A stretch of 64,000 nt of DNA from Plantibacter sp. Leaf314. GTDB taxonomy: Bacteria; Actinomycetota; Actinomycetes; Actinomycetales; Microbacteriaceae. Position numbers and translations under genes: made by a program. Shown here piece by piece: positions 31,655-39,971 of the stretch (positions are counted from its first letter, which is position 1; every line of letters starts with the position of its first letter). The DNA is taken from positions 62,001 to 126,000 of the forward strand of contig NZ_LMOB01000003.1 in assembly GCF_001423185.1 (NCBI RefSeq), read 5' to 3'. Under the pieces are notes generated by a model, which was not told the DNA's origin, made no database searches, and worked only from the letters and a program-made list of their open reading frames with translations.

Positions 31655-34600
31655 TGAACACCGCCACCCCCGCGGCGATCCCGGAACCCCGACGCAGACG
31701 TCGGAACCGGCCCGCACACCACCCCGCCCTCCGAGGGCTTGCCGCTCTCGGGCTCACCGCCCTCTTCGTCACGGCCTTCGCGCCGGCGGCGTCGGCGGCC
31801 CCGACCACCCCCGACGCCGCCGTCCAGGCGGCCGCCGCTCCGACGGGCTGGGCCGGTGACACCCCGAACACGACGGGTGGCACGGACTACTTCGTCGACG
31901 CGACCGCCGGTGACGACGCCGCAGCGGGCACCTCGGCCGACACGGCGTGGAAGAGCTTCACGCCCGTCAACGCCACGACCTTCGCGCCGGGCGACCGCGT
32001 CCTCCTGAAGGCCGGGGAGACCTGGTCCGACACCTCCCTGTGGCCGAAGGGTTCCGGGACCGAGGCGGCGCCCATCGTCATCGACGCCTATGGAGCCGCC
32101 GATGCGCGTCGCCCCTACATCGCGACGAACGGACAGGTCCCCAGCCCGTTCACGAGCCCGGGCGTGAAGAACCCCGAGACCGTCGGACTGACCGGTGCCG
32201 TGATCCTGCGCAACCAGCAGTACGTCCACATCGCGAACCTCGAGGTCTCCAACGACGACGACTTCGCGACCGACATCACGACGGGCAGCTACGTCCGCGA
32301 CGGTGTCTCCGTGTCGATCAACGCCGACAAGCTCGAGGCCGGTGCCGACTCGATCATGCGCGGCATCAGCGTCACGAACGTCTTCGCGCACGACATCGAC
32401 GGTCCGTCCTCGTGGCAGAAGATCCACTACGCCGGTGTCAACTTCCAGGTCTTCGGTTCCCAGCAGTACACGGCGTACCCGACGGGTGGCCACCACTTCG
32501 AGGACATCACCATCCAGGACAACATCTTCGAGAACGTCGAGCTGCACGCCGTGCAGTTCGCGTTCAACTGGTTCGGCGACCAGCAGGGCCAGACGGACGC
32601 CTCCGGCAAGTACCACGAGGGTTGGGAACAGCTCTGGGTCCGCGACCACGACCTCTACAGCCGTGACGTGACGATCAGCCACAACTACGCCGAGAGCACC
32701 GGCCAGGGCCCGTTCCAGTTCGCGAACACCCAGCGCCTCACCGCCGAGTACAACGAGGCGAACGGCTGGCTCGAGCGCTACAACCAGGTCTCCGCCGGCC
32801 TCTACCTGTGGGCCGGTGCCGACAGTGTGATGCGCTTCAACGAGATCTACGGCGGCCCCGCCAACGAGTACGACGCGACGCCGTGGGACCTCGAGTTCAC
32901 GAACTTCAACGTCGTCTACGAGCACAACTACTCGCACGACAACCAGGGCGGCTGGATGTCCTACATGGGCAACAGCTCCAACTCGATCGCCCGCTACAAC
33001 CTCAGCGTCAACGACAACGGTGTGATCTTCAAGAACATGCTGTCGTCGAACTACTCGCCCACCTACATCCTCAACAACGTCTTCGTCTACGACGGCGCCG
33101 AGCTGGAGAGCTTCCACGACGAGGTGCTGAAGGACCGCGTCTACTTCGCGAACAACGTCTTCTACAACACCTCCACCACCACGTCCACGAACTGGGCGCG
33201 GAAGGCGGGCGGCCTCGACAAGGGCGTGTTCTCGAACAACGCCTACTTCGAGGCGAGCGGCAAGCAGTCGGCCAACCAGCCGGTGGACAAGCGGGCCGTC
33301 ATCGGCGATCCGGAGTTCGTCGGGAACCCGGCCGACTACGCGAAGGACGCCGGCGTCGACGCCATCCGCGACTCCGCCTCGCTGTTCAAGCTCCAGGAGA
33401 CCTCGCCGTTGATCGACGCCGGTCGCTACAACGAGCGCATCGGCTCCGACGACTTCTTCGGCACCGAGCTCTACTACGGTGACGGCGTCGACATCGGGCT
33501 GTACGAGGCCGCGGTCGGTGCGAAGGTCGACAACCCGGTCGACACCGACCCGATCGAGAACGAGGGCGTCGACACCCGCGTCGACCTCGCCAAGGGCAAG
33601 CCGATCGTCGCCAGTAGCACGCACCCGCACAACGACTTCGAGTTCAACGCGGGCAAGCTCGTCGACGGTGATCCGGCGACACGCTGGGCCGGTGCGGACG
33701 ACGCCCCCTACCCCCTGACGATCGACATCGACTTCGGTGCCGACACGACGTTCAACGAGGTCGACCTCTCGGAGTTCACCGACTCCGGTACCGACGCCCG
33801 CGTCAACGCCTTCTCCCTCCAGCGGTGGGACGCGGCCGCCGGTGCCTGGGTGGGCTTCTCCTCCCAGACGGGGATCGGAGCGAGCAAGGTCGTGAAGGAC
33901 TTCGGTTCGATCACCAGCTCGAAGCTCCGGGTGTCGCTCGAGAGCCTGCTGCCCGGTCAGGTCTACGCACCGACCCTCACCACCATCAGCGTCTTCAACA
34001 GCGCGGTCGTCGCCACCGATCCCACGGTGACCCCCACGGCAGCGGTCATGGACAAGAACGCCGCGATGGCGGAGGACCCCGACAACCTGCCGACGTTCAC
34101 GGTCGACCTCGACGGTGACACCCTCACCGGTCTCCGGTACGTCCAGCCTTCCGGCGCGATCGTCGGCAGCCTCGACGACGCCGACTTCGTCCGCACCGAC
34201 ACGGCGGACGGCGCGACGATCACGCTCACGAACGCCTTCGCCGCCGACAAGGAGCTCGGTGCCTCCGGGGTCGTCTTCGAGTTCGGCTCGAACACGACCG
34301 AGCGGGTCACGGTGGAGATCGTCGACACGACGGAACTCGCGGCGTCGATCGCCACGGCGAAGGCCCTCCTCGCCTCGTCAGCGCCCGCAGCGCAGTCGGC
34401 GCGCGCCGCCGCTCCGGCGGCCGACGGAGCCGAGACGTTGACCGCGGCGATCGCCTCCGCGGAAGCCGTCCTGGCGCTCGTCAACCGCGACACCGTCGCG
34501 ACCGGCAACACCGCCGTGACGAACGCCGACGTGCAGGCAGCGGTCGTCGCGCTGAACGCCGCGATCGAGGCCTTCGAGCCCGGTGGCGGCACCCCGGTCA

Positions 34601-34812
34601 CGCCGGGTGGACCGGGCACACCCGGCACGCCCAGCGCAGGAAGCCCCGGTACCGGTGGATCTGGCGCCACCGGTACCGGTTCCGCCGGCGGCTCGCTCGC
34701 GAGCACCGGAGTCGACGGTCTCGCACCGGCAGCCGCGGGGATCCTGCTCCTGCTGGCCGGAGCAGCAGCACTCACCCTGCGGGCCCGTCGCGCATCGGCC
34801 ATGAACCGATGA
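31654..34812 (+). CDS. Wall-anchored parallel beta-helix protein with F5/8C, X2 and FIVAR domains
   Basis: 1052 residues. Signal peptide ~1-50 (GLAALGLTALFVTAFAPAASAAPT). Residues ~75-620 form a right-handed parallel beta-helix of the polysaccharide lyase/hydrolase kind (GGTDYFVDATAGDDAAAGTS..., repeating N-x-F/V-x-x-N turns such as ISHNYAES, VYEHNYSHDN, ARYNLSVNDN). Then an F5/8 type C (CBM32-like) domain ~643-778, an X2-like Ig module ~788-892, a FIVAR repeat ~893-976, a Gly/Pro/Thr linker, and a sorting signal LASTG (1015-1019) with helix and RARR tail. It is therefore a surface enzyme or binder for a polysaccharide, probably the entry step of the glycan locus. Chemistry is not determined. 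Long opposite-strand frames are shadows. Confidence 0.85.
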   Translation: MNTATPAAIPEPRRRRRNRPAHHPALRGLAALGLTALFVTAFAPAASAAPTTPDAAVQAAAAPTGWAGDTPNTTGGTDYFVDATAGDDAAAGTSADTAWKSFTPVNATTFAPGDRVLLKAGETWSDTSLWPKGSGTEAAPIVIDAYGAADARRPYIATNGQVPSPFTSPGVKNPETVGLTGAVILRNQQYVHIANLEVSNDDDFATDITTGSYVRDGVSVSINADKLEAGADSIMRGISVTNVFAHDIDGPSSWQKIHYAGVNFQVFGSQQYTAYPTGGHHFEDITIQDNIFENVELHAVQFAFNWFGDQQGQTDASGKYHEGWEQLWVRDHDLYSRDVTISHNYAESTGQGPFQFANTQRLTAEYNEANGWLERYNQVSAGLYLWAGADSVMRFNEIYGGPANEYDATPWDLEFTNFNVVYEHNYSHDNQGGWMSYMGNSSNSIARYNLSVNDNGVIFKNMLSSNYSPTYILNNVFVYDGAELESFHDEVLKDRVYFANNVFYNTSTTTSTNWARKAGGLDKGVFSNNAYFEASGKQSANQPVDKRAVIGDPEFVGNPADYAKDAGVDAIRDSASLFKLQETSPLIDAGRYNERIGSDDFFGTELYYGDGVDIGLYEAAVGAKVDNPVDTDPIENEGVDTRVDLAKGKPIVASSTHPHNDFEFNAGKLVDGDPATRWAGADDAPYPLTIDIDFGADTTFNEVDLSEFTDSGTDARVNAFSLQRWDAAAGAWVGFSSQTGIGASKVVKDFGSITSSKLRVSLESLLPGQVYAPTLTTISVFNSAVVATDPTVTPTAAVMDKNAAMAEDPDNLPTFTVDLDGDTLTGLRYVQPSGAIVGSLDDADFVRTDTADGATITLTNAFAADKELGASGVVFEFGSNTTERVTVEIVDTTELAASIATAKALLASSAPAAQSARAAAPAADGAETLTAAIASAEAVLALVNRDTVATGNTAVTNADVQAAVVALNAAIEAFEPGGGTPVTPGGPGTPGTPSAGSPGTGGSGATGTGSAGGSLASTGVDGLAPAAAGILLLLAGAAALTLRARRASAMNR

Positions 34813-34906
34813 CGGACCGCTGCGACCTCGCCCATCCCCGCAACCGCATCACCGCACTCCCCACCACCCCCTGCAGCACCCACCAGCACTGGGAAGGACC
34901 CCTGTC

Positions 34907-36235
34907 ATGAAGCACACGAGAACCGTCGGCGTCATCGCCGCCGTCGCGACGGTCGGCATGCTCGCCGGCTGCGCGGGAAACTCCGGCACGAGCGGCGACG
35001 ACGCCGACACCCTGAAGATCGCCGCATTCGAAGGCGGCTACGGCTCCGAGATGTACGAGGAGGTCGTCGCGGCCTACGAGAAGCTCAACCCCGACGTGAA
35101 GATCGAGCTCACGACGAGCAAGACCCTCGCCGACGAGCTCACCCCGCAGGTCGCGGCCGGCGACTACCCCGACCTCGTCGTCCTCGGCCTCGGCGCCAAG
35201 GAGGGCTTCACCGAGTCCTTCGTCCGCGACAGCAACCTCGAGGACCTCACGAGCGTCCTCGACGCGAAGATCCCCGGCGAGGACGTCACCGTCGGCGACA
35301 AGCTGACCCCCGGCATCGTCGGCAACCTCAACACCAACCCCTACGGTGACGACGAGGTCTACCTCATGCCGATGTACGCGTCGCCCACGGGTCTCGTCTA
35401 CAACCAGAAGCTGTTCGCCGACAACGGCTGGACCGTCCCCACCACCTGGGACGAGATGTTCGAACTCGGCGACGAGGCGAAGGCGGAGGGCATCTCGCTC
35501 TTCACCTACCCGACGGCCGGCTACCTCGACTCGTACTTCTTCTCGCTGCTGTCCGCGGTGGGCGGGCCGGAGTTCCTCAACGACGTCCTCACCTACAAGA
35601 AGGACGTGTGGAAGTCCGACGACGCGACCGAGGCCCTCGAGCTGACGACGAAGCTCCTCAGCTACGCGGCACCGACCACGGTCGGCTACGCCAACGGTCA
35701 GGACTTCACGAAGAACCAGCAGACCATCCTCGACGGCACCACGCTGTTCATGCCGAACGGGTCGTGGATCGCCAACGAGATGAAGGACGCCCCGCGCACC
35801 GACGGGTTCCAGTGGGGGCTCACCCCGGTCCCCGCTCCCGAGACCGACGGCACGCGTTACCTGACGACGTTCGTCGAGTCGGCGTGGGTCCCGAAGGAGG
35901 CCACGAACAAGGACGCGGCGAAGGACTTCATCGCGTACCTGTACTCGGACGAGGCCGCTGACATCTTCGCGAAGGCCAACGCCATCCAGCCGATCCAGGG
36001 ACTCCCGGAGCGCCTGACCGGCGAGGCGAAGGACTTCTACGCCGTCTACAGCGAGCCCGGTGTCGAGGCCGTCGTCGGTGCCTTCGCCGCGACCAAGCCG
36101 GTCCCCGGGGTCGACCTCAAGGCCACGCTGTTCGACGCGGCCAACAGTGTCCTCTCCGGCACCACCACCCTCGAGGACTGGCAGAACCAGGTCAACGAGG
36201 CGAGCAACAAGCTCACCGACCAGCTCGCGGGCTGA
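34907..36235 (+). CDS. Sugar-binding lipoprotein of CUT1 ABC transporter (glycan locus)
   Basis: 442 residues. Lipoprotein signal: VGVIAAVATVGMLAGC with lipobox LAGC. Family 1 solute-binding fold (LKIAAFEGGYGSEMYEEVVAAYEKLNPDVKIEL, LMPMYASPTGLVYNQKLFADNGW, FMPNGSWIANEM). The AFEGGYG start and GYLDSYFFSLLSAVGG resemble N-acetylglucosamine/chitobiose-type binding proteins such as NgcE, but specificity cannot be fixed. RBS GGAAGGACCCC precedes the ATG. A strong hairpin after its stop may raise its expression over the permeases. Confidence 0.9.
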   Translation: MKHTRTVGVIAAVATVGMLAGCAGNSGTSGDDADTLKIAAFEGGYGSEMYEEVVAAYEKLNPDVKIELTTSKTLADELTPQVAAGDYPDLVVLGLGAKEGFTESFVRDSNLEDLTSVLDAKIPGEDVTVGDKLTPGIVGNLNTNPYGDDEVYLMPMYASPTGLVYNQKLFADNGWTVPTTWDEMFELGDEAKAEGISLFTYPTAGYLDSYFFSLLSAVGGPEFLNDVLTYKKDVWKSDDATEALELTTKLLSYAAPTTVGYANGQDFTKNQQTILDGTTLFMPNGSWIANEMKDAPRTDGFQWGLTPVPAPETDGTRYLTTFVESAWVPKEATNKDAAKDFIAYLYSDEAADIFAKANAIQPIQGLPERLTGEAKDFYAVYSEPGVEAVVGAFAATKPVPGVDLKATLFDAANSVLSGTTTLEDWQNQVNEASNKLTDQLAG

Positions 36236-36244
36236 TCCCGACCG

Positions 36245-36280
36245 GTGTGCCCGTCCGATCCCCCTTTCGGACGGGCACAC
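36245..36280 (+). terminator. Intercistronic hairpin between binding protein and permeases
   Basis: GTGTGCCCGTCCGA (36245-36258) pairs without mismatch with TCGGACGGGCACAC (36267-36280) around an 8-nt loop, 9 nt after the binding-protein stop. As in malE-type operons, it likely acts as a partial terminator or an mRNA 3'-end stabiliser, giving more binding protein than permease. Confidence 0.7.
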
Positions 36281-36308
36281 CACCCCCTCCTCGCAGAAAG
36301 GACGCGCC

Positions 36309-37217
36309 GTGGCCAGACGCTCCGTCTCCCTCAACACCCGTGGGAAGAACCGCTTCGTGCTGCTGTGCGTCGCGCCCGCGATCATCCTCTACGTGCTCTT
36401 CATGGTCGTCCCGACCTTCGACGTGTTCCGGATGTCGCTCTACAACTGGACCGGCGTCGGCGGCACCCCCACGTTCGCCGGCTTCGACAACTTCATCGCC
36501 CTCGCCGGCGACATGCAGTTCGTGCGGGCATTTCAGAACACCGTCTTCCTCCTCGTGGTCGTCTCTATCGTGACGATGGCCGGCGGGCTCGTGCTCGCCG
36601 GGGTCATGACGCAGGGCAAGGTGCGCGCCCGCAACCTCTACCGCTTCGTGCTCTACCTGCCGAGCGTCCTGTCGATCGTCGTCGTCGCCGCGATCTTCTC
36701 CGCCGTGTACGACCAGCAGAACGGGCTCATCAACGGCTCGTTGACCTTCCTCGGCCTCGAGTCGTTGTCGCAGGTCTGGCTCGGCGACCAGAAGATCATC
36801 ATGTACAGCATCGCCTTCGCGATGGTGTGGCAGTCGCTCGGCTACTACCTCGTCCTCTACATGTCGGGCATGTCGAACATCCCGGCGGAGATCTACGAGG
36901 CCTCAGCGCTCGACGGGGCCGGCCCGTTCCGGCAGTTCTTCGACGTCACGCTGCCGCTCGTCTGGGAGACGCTCCGCACCTCCCTCATCTTCTTCATCAT
37001 CAGCTCGATCAACCTCGCCTTCGTGCTCGTCCGGGCCCTCACGGGCGGCGGCCCCGACGGTTCCTCCGAGGTCCTCCTCGACTACATGTACAAGCAGGCG
37101 TACACGAACTCGAGCTACGGCTACGGCATGGCCATCGGGACGGCGATCTTCCTGTTCTCATTCCTCGCGGCGCTCATCATCAGCCGTGCGACCAAGCGAG
37201 AGGTCCTCCAGTTCTGA
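36309..37217 (+). CDS. Carbohydrate ABC transporter permease (MalF type)
   Basis: 302 residues from GTG 36309 with AGAAAGGAC upstream; the frame to the left overlaps the previous gene and is not coding. Membrane helices begin at FVLLCVAPAIILYVLFMVVPTFDVF. The EAA loop is EASALDGAGPFRQFFDVTLPLVWETL, and FVLVRALTGGGPDGSSEVLLDYMYKQAY is typical of NgcF/MalF permeases. It ends in a TGATG overlap with the second permease. As in the other CUT1 operon here, there is no ATPase gene. Confidence 0.9.
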   Translation: MARRSVSLNTRGKNRFVLLCVAPAIILYVLFMVVPTFDVFRMSLYNWTGVGGTPTFAGFDNFIALAGDMQFVRAFQNTVFLLVVVSIVTMAGGLVLAGVMTQGKVRARNLYRFVLYLPSVLSIVVVAAIFSAVYDQQNGLINGSLTFLGLESLSQVWLGDQKIIMYSIAFAMVWQSLGYYLVLYMSGMSNIPAEIYEASALDGAGPFRQFFDVTLPLVWETLRTSLIFFIISSINLAFVLVRALTGGGPDGSSEVLLDYMYKQAYTNSSYGYGMAIGTAIFLFSFLAALIISRATKREVLQF

Positions 37218-38167
37218 TGACCACGACCACCTCAGCTCCCGTCCCGCCGATCGTGACACCGCCGTCATCCTCGGTTCCACCCGGACCCACCTCCCGTCGG
37301 CGCGTCCGTCGCCGCAAGCCGGTGTCCTGGATCTCGAACCTCGTCCTGATCCTCATCTCGCTCATGATCCTGGTGCCCGTGCTCTGGGTCGTCATGGCGT
37401 CCGTCAAGACCAAGGGCGAGTTCTACGGCAACCCGTGGGCGCTGCCCGAGGGTCTGCACTGGCAGAACTTCGTCGACGCGTTCGTCGACGCGAACATGGG
37501 CCCCTACCTGCTCAACTCGCTGCTCGTCACGGTCGTCGGCCTCTGCTTCGTCCTCATCATCGCCGTGCCGGCCGCGTATGCGCTGGCCCGGTTCGAGTTC
37601 CGCGGCAAGTCGATCCTCGAAACGCTGCTGCTCGCGGGCCTGTTCATCAACGTGAACTACATCGTCATCCCGATCTTCCTCATGCTCCTCGGGTGGGACA
37701 AGGCCCTGCGGACGTTCATGCCGAGCGGCTTCTTCATCGACAACCTGTTCGTCCTCGGGCTCGTCTACGCGGCGACGTCGCTCCCGTTCACGATCTACCT
37801 GCTGCTCGCCTACTTCCGCACCATCCCGGTGTCATACGAGGAGGCCGCCACGCTCGACGGCGCGTCGCGGTTCCGCACGATGCGGACGGTCATGCTGCCG
37901 ATGGCGATGCCGGCGATCAGCACGGCGATCCTGTTCAACTTCCTGAGCTACTGGAACGACTACATCATCTCGTTGTCGCTGATCCCGGGTGAGAACAAGA
38001 CCCTGCAGGTGGGGCTGCTGAACCTGTTCCAGGCGCAGCGAGCGGCCGCCGATTACGGCCGGTTGTACGCGGGTATGGTGATCGTCATCATCCCTGTCGT
38101 GATCCTGTACATCATCATCCAGAAACGTCTGTTGCAGAACGTCGGAGCCGGAGGGCTGAAGGAATGA
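37217..38167 (+). CDS. Carbohydrate ABC transporter permease (MalG type)
   Basis: 316 residues. Long Ser/Pro-rich and basic cytoplasmic tail (~1-35), then six helices from VSWISNLVLILISLMILVPVLWVVMAS. The EAA loop reads EEAATLDGASRFRTMRTVMLPMAMPAI, and the protein ends RLLQNVGAGGLKE, the common MalG-type C-terminus. The stop overlaps the start of a 56-codon gene by ATGA, showing that the small gene belongs to this mRNA. Confidence 0.9.
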   Translation: MTTTTSAPVPPIVTPPSSSVPPGPTSRRRVRRRKPVSWISNLVLILISLMILVPVLWVVMASVKTKGEFYGNPWALPEGLHWQNFVDAFVDANMGPYLLNSLLVTVVGLCFVLIIAVPAAYALARFEFRGKSILETLLLAGLFINVNYIVIPIFLMLLGWDKALRTFMPSGFFIDNLFVLGLVYAATSLPFTIYLLLAYFRTIPVSYEEAATLDGASRFRTMRTVMLPMAMPAISTAILFNFLSYWNDYIISLSLIPGENKTLQVGLLNLFQAQRAAADYGRLYAGMVIVIIPVVILYIIIQKRLLQNVGAGGLKE

Positions 38168-38334
38168 CCAAGGAACGTGTGGGAGCCGTCGTCGCTGCGG
38201 TCGTGTTCGTGAGCTGCGTGGCCGCGGTGATCATCGCCAACCAGTCGGTGGGGTGGCTGAACCTCGGGGTGATGCTCCTCGGGCTCGCCGGCTTGATCAC
38301 GCTGCTCGCCCTCTACAACCGGAAGTTCCGATGA
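38164..38334 (+). CDS. 56-residue two-helix membrane protein in the glycan operon
   Basis: ATG 38164 overlaps the permease stop by ATGA, and its own stop overlaps the fucosidase start by ATGA, so it is translationally coupled on both sides. The product (MTKERVGAVV...YNRKFR) has two hydrophobic helices, residues ~6-25 and ~31-50, joined by IANQSVGW, with positive charges at both ends, so both ends should face the cytoplasm. Its double coupling in a tight operon argues that it is a real gene. It could be a small accessory subunit of the transporter; no family is known to me. Confidence 0.7.
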   Translation: MTKERVGAVVAAVVFVSCVAAVIIANQSVGWLNLGVMLLGLAGLITLLALYNRKFR

Positions 38335-39806
38335 GCCGCGCGGGGGCCGAGCGTTCGGCCGGACCGGTGATCGACACTGAGCAGCGCCTGGCCGAGGCGG
38401 TCGCCGTCGTGCCGTCGCCGCGGCAACTCGCTTGGCAGCGCCTTGAGTTCTACGGCTTCATCCACTTCGGGGTCAACACGATGACCGACCGGGAGTGGGG
38501 TGACGGCACCGAATCGCCCGCCGTGTTCGACCCGTCCGGCGTCGACGCCGAGCAGTGGGTCGCCGCTGCGAAGAGCGCCGGCATGCGCGGGCTCATCCTC
38601 ACCTGCAAGCACCACGACGGGTTCGCGCTGTGGCCGACAGCCGTGAGCGACCATTCCGTCGCGTCGAGCCCGTGGCGCGATGGCGGTGGCGATCTCGTCG
38701 CCGAGGTCGCGGCGGCGTGCCGGGCGGCCGGACTCGCGTTCGGTGTCTACCTGTCGCCCTGGGATCGCGCCGAGGCCAGCTACGGCTCGGGCGACGCCTA
38801 TGACGACTTCTTCGTCGCGCAGCTCACCGAACTCCTCACCGGCTACGGCGAGTTGTTCTCGGTCTGGTTCGACGGCGCGAACGGTGAGGGGCCGAACGGC
38901 AAGAAGCAGCTGTATGACTGGGACCGCTACTACGCCGTCGTCCGCGAACTCCAGCCGAACGCCGCGATCAGCGTGTGCGGGCCGGATGTGCGCTGGTGCG
39001 GGAACGAGGCCGGATCGACCCGCGCGGACGAGTGGAGCGTGGTCCCGGCGTCATTGCGTGACGCGGAGCGCACCGCCGACCGCTCGCAGCAGGTCGACGA
39101 CGGGCTCTTCTCGCGGGCCGTGCAGTCCGACGAGGAGGACCTCGGCAGTCGCGCCGCGATCGTCGCGACCACGGAGCCGCTCGTCTGGTACCCGGCCGAG
39201 GTCAACACCTCGATCCGTCCGGGCTGGTTCCACCACCCTGCGGAGGACGGGATGGTCCGGTCGGCCGAGGAGCTCTTCGACATCTACGAGCGCAGCGTCG
39301 GCGGGAACGCCACGTTCCTGCTCAACCTGCCGCCGACCCGCGACGGGGTGATCGCGGAGCCCGACCTCGAGAGCCTCTCCGGTCTCGGCCGACTGATCGA
39401 CGAGCTGGAGCGGCTCGACGTCGCAGGCTCCGCACTGCTCACGATGTCGAGCGCGCCGGTGCCGGCCGCGTCGATCACGGGGACCGGGTCGCAGCTGGAC
39501 GTGGTGACGTGGCGCCCGGACGACGACGATCCCCTGCCGACCCTGCGGTTCCGATGGGACCGACCGCAGCCGGTGTCCGGAGTGAGTGTGCGGGAGGCTA
39601 TCGCGCACGGCCAGGTGGTCGAGGGGGTCGAGGTCTCGATGCTGGATGCCGACGGTGTGCCGCGGGTGCTCGCTTCGGCGGCGACCGTGGGTGCTCAGCG
39701 GATCCTCCGGTTCGACGCGGTCGAGACGACCGAGTTGCGCGTGACGATCACCGCATCCCGAGCGCAGCCGCACCTCGCGCGGATCTCGGTCTTCACCACC
39801 TCCTGA
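38331..39806 (+). CDS. Alpha-L-fucosidase, GH29
   Basis: 491 residues from ATG 38331 (ATGA overlap with the 56-codon gene). GH29 motifs: FYGFIHFGVNTMTDREWGDGTE, GLILTCKHHDGFALWPT (His94-His95), VYLSPWDR and VWFDGANGEG with the nucleophile Asp181. No signal peptide, so it removes fucose from imported fragments in the cytoplasm. The C-terminal ~110 residues form a beta-rich domain (F5/8C-like: VSGVSVREAIAHGQVVEGVEV, TTELRVTITASRAQPHLARISVF). The acid/base residue is variable in GH29 and I do not assign it. It closes the operon and precedes a degenerate palindromic repeat. Confidence 0.9.
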   Translation: MSRAGAERSAGPVIDTEQRLAEAVAVVPSPRQLAWQRLEFYGFIHFGVNTMTDREWGDGTESPAVFDPSGVDAEQWVAAAKSAGMRGLILTCKHHDGFALWPTAVSDHSVASSPWRDGGGDLVAEVAAACRAAGLAFGVYLSPWDRAEASYGSGDAYDDFFVAQLTELLTGYGELFSVWFDGANGEGPNGKKQLYDWDRYYAVVRELQPNAAISVCGPDVRWCGNEAGSTRADEWSVVPASLRDAERTADRSQQVDDGLFSRAVQSDEEDLGSRAAIVATTEPLVWYPAEVNTSIRPGWFHHPAEDGMVRSAEELFDIYERSVGGNATFLLNLPPTRDGVIAEPDLESLSGLGRLIDELERLDVAGSALLTMSSAPVPAASITGTGSQLDVVTWRPDDDDPLPTLRFRWDRPQPVSGVSVREAIAHGQVVEGVEVSMLDADGVPRVLASAATVGAQRILRFDAVETTELRVTITASRAQPHLARISVFTTS

Positions 39807-39841
39807 CGCTCTTCCTCCGCCGGTCTGCGTCAGCGTGTTGT

Positions 39842-39952
39842 GTCGGCGCGGTGCGCTGGCGTGAGCGCGGTGTTGCGGGCGCGGGCGTGCCCCGGTGACG
39901 TGGGCGCGGGCCTCCGGAGCGGTGCGCTCACGCCGCCGGGGCGCGCTCACGG
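39842..39952. repeat. Intergenic palindromic repeat family, degenerate copy D
   Basis: Starts with GTCGGCGCGGTGCGCTGGCG, a diverged left arm, followed by GTGAGCGCGG, GTGACGTGGGCGCGGGCCTCCGGAG and two GCGCTCACG blocks as in copies A and C. The right terminal arm is missing, so this copy is truncated or decayed. It lies between the convergent fucosidase and PKD-like genes. Confidence 0.6.
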
Positions 39953-39971
39953 CGGTGAATCGGTGCCGGGT

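Noticed and set aside
31522..33630. 702-codon minus-strand open frame
   Set aside because: Valine/aspartate/glutamate-rich shadow of the beta-helix gene, with no signal peptide or domain.
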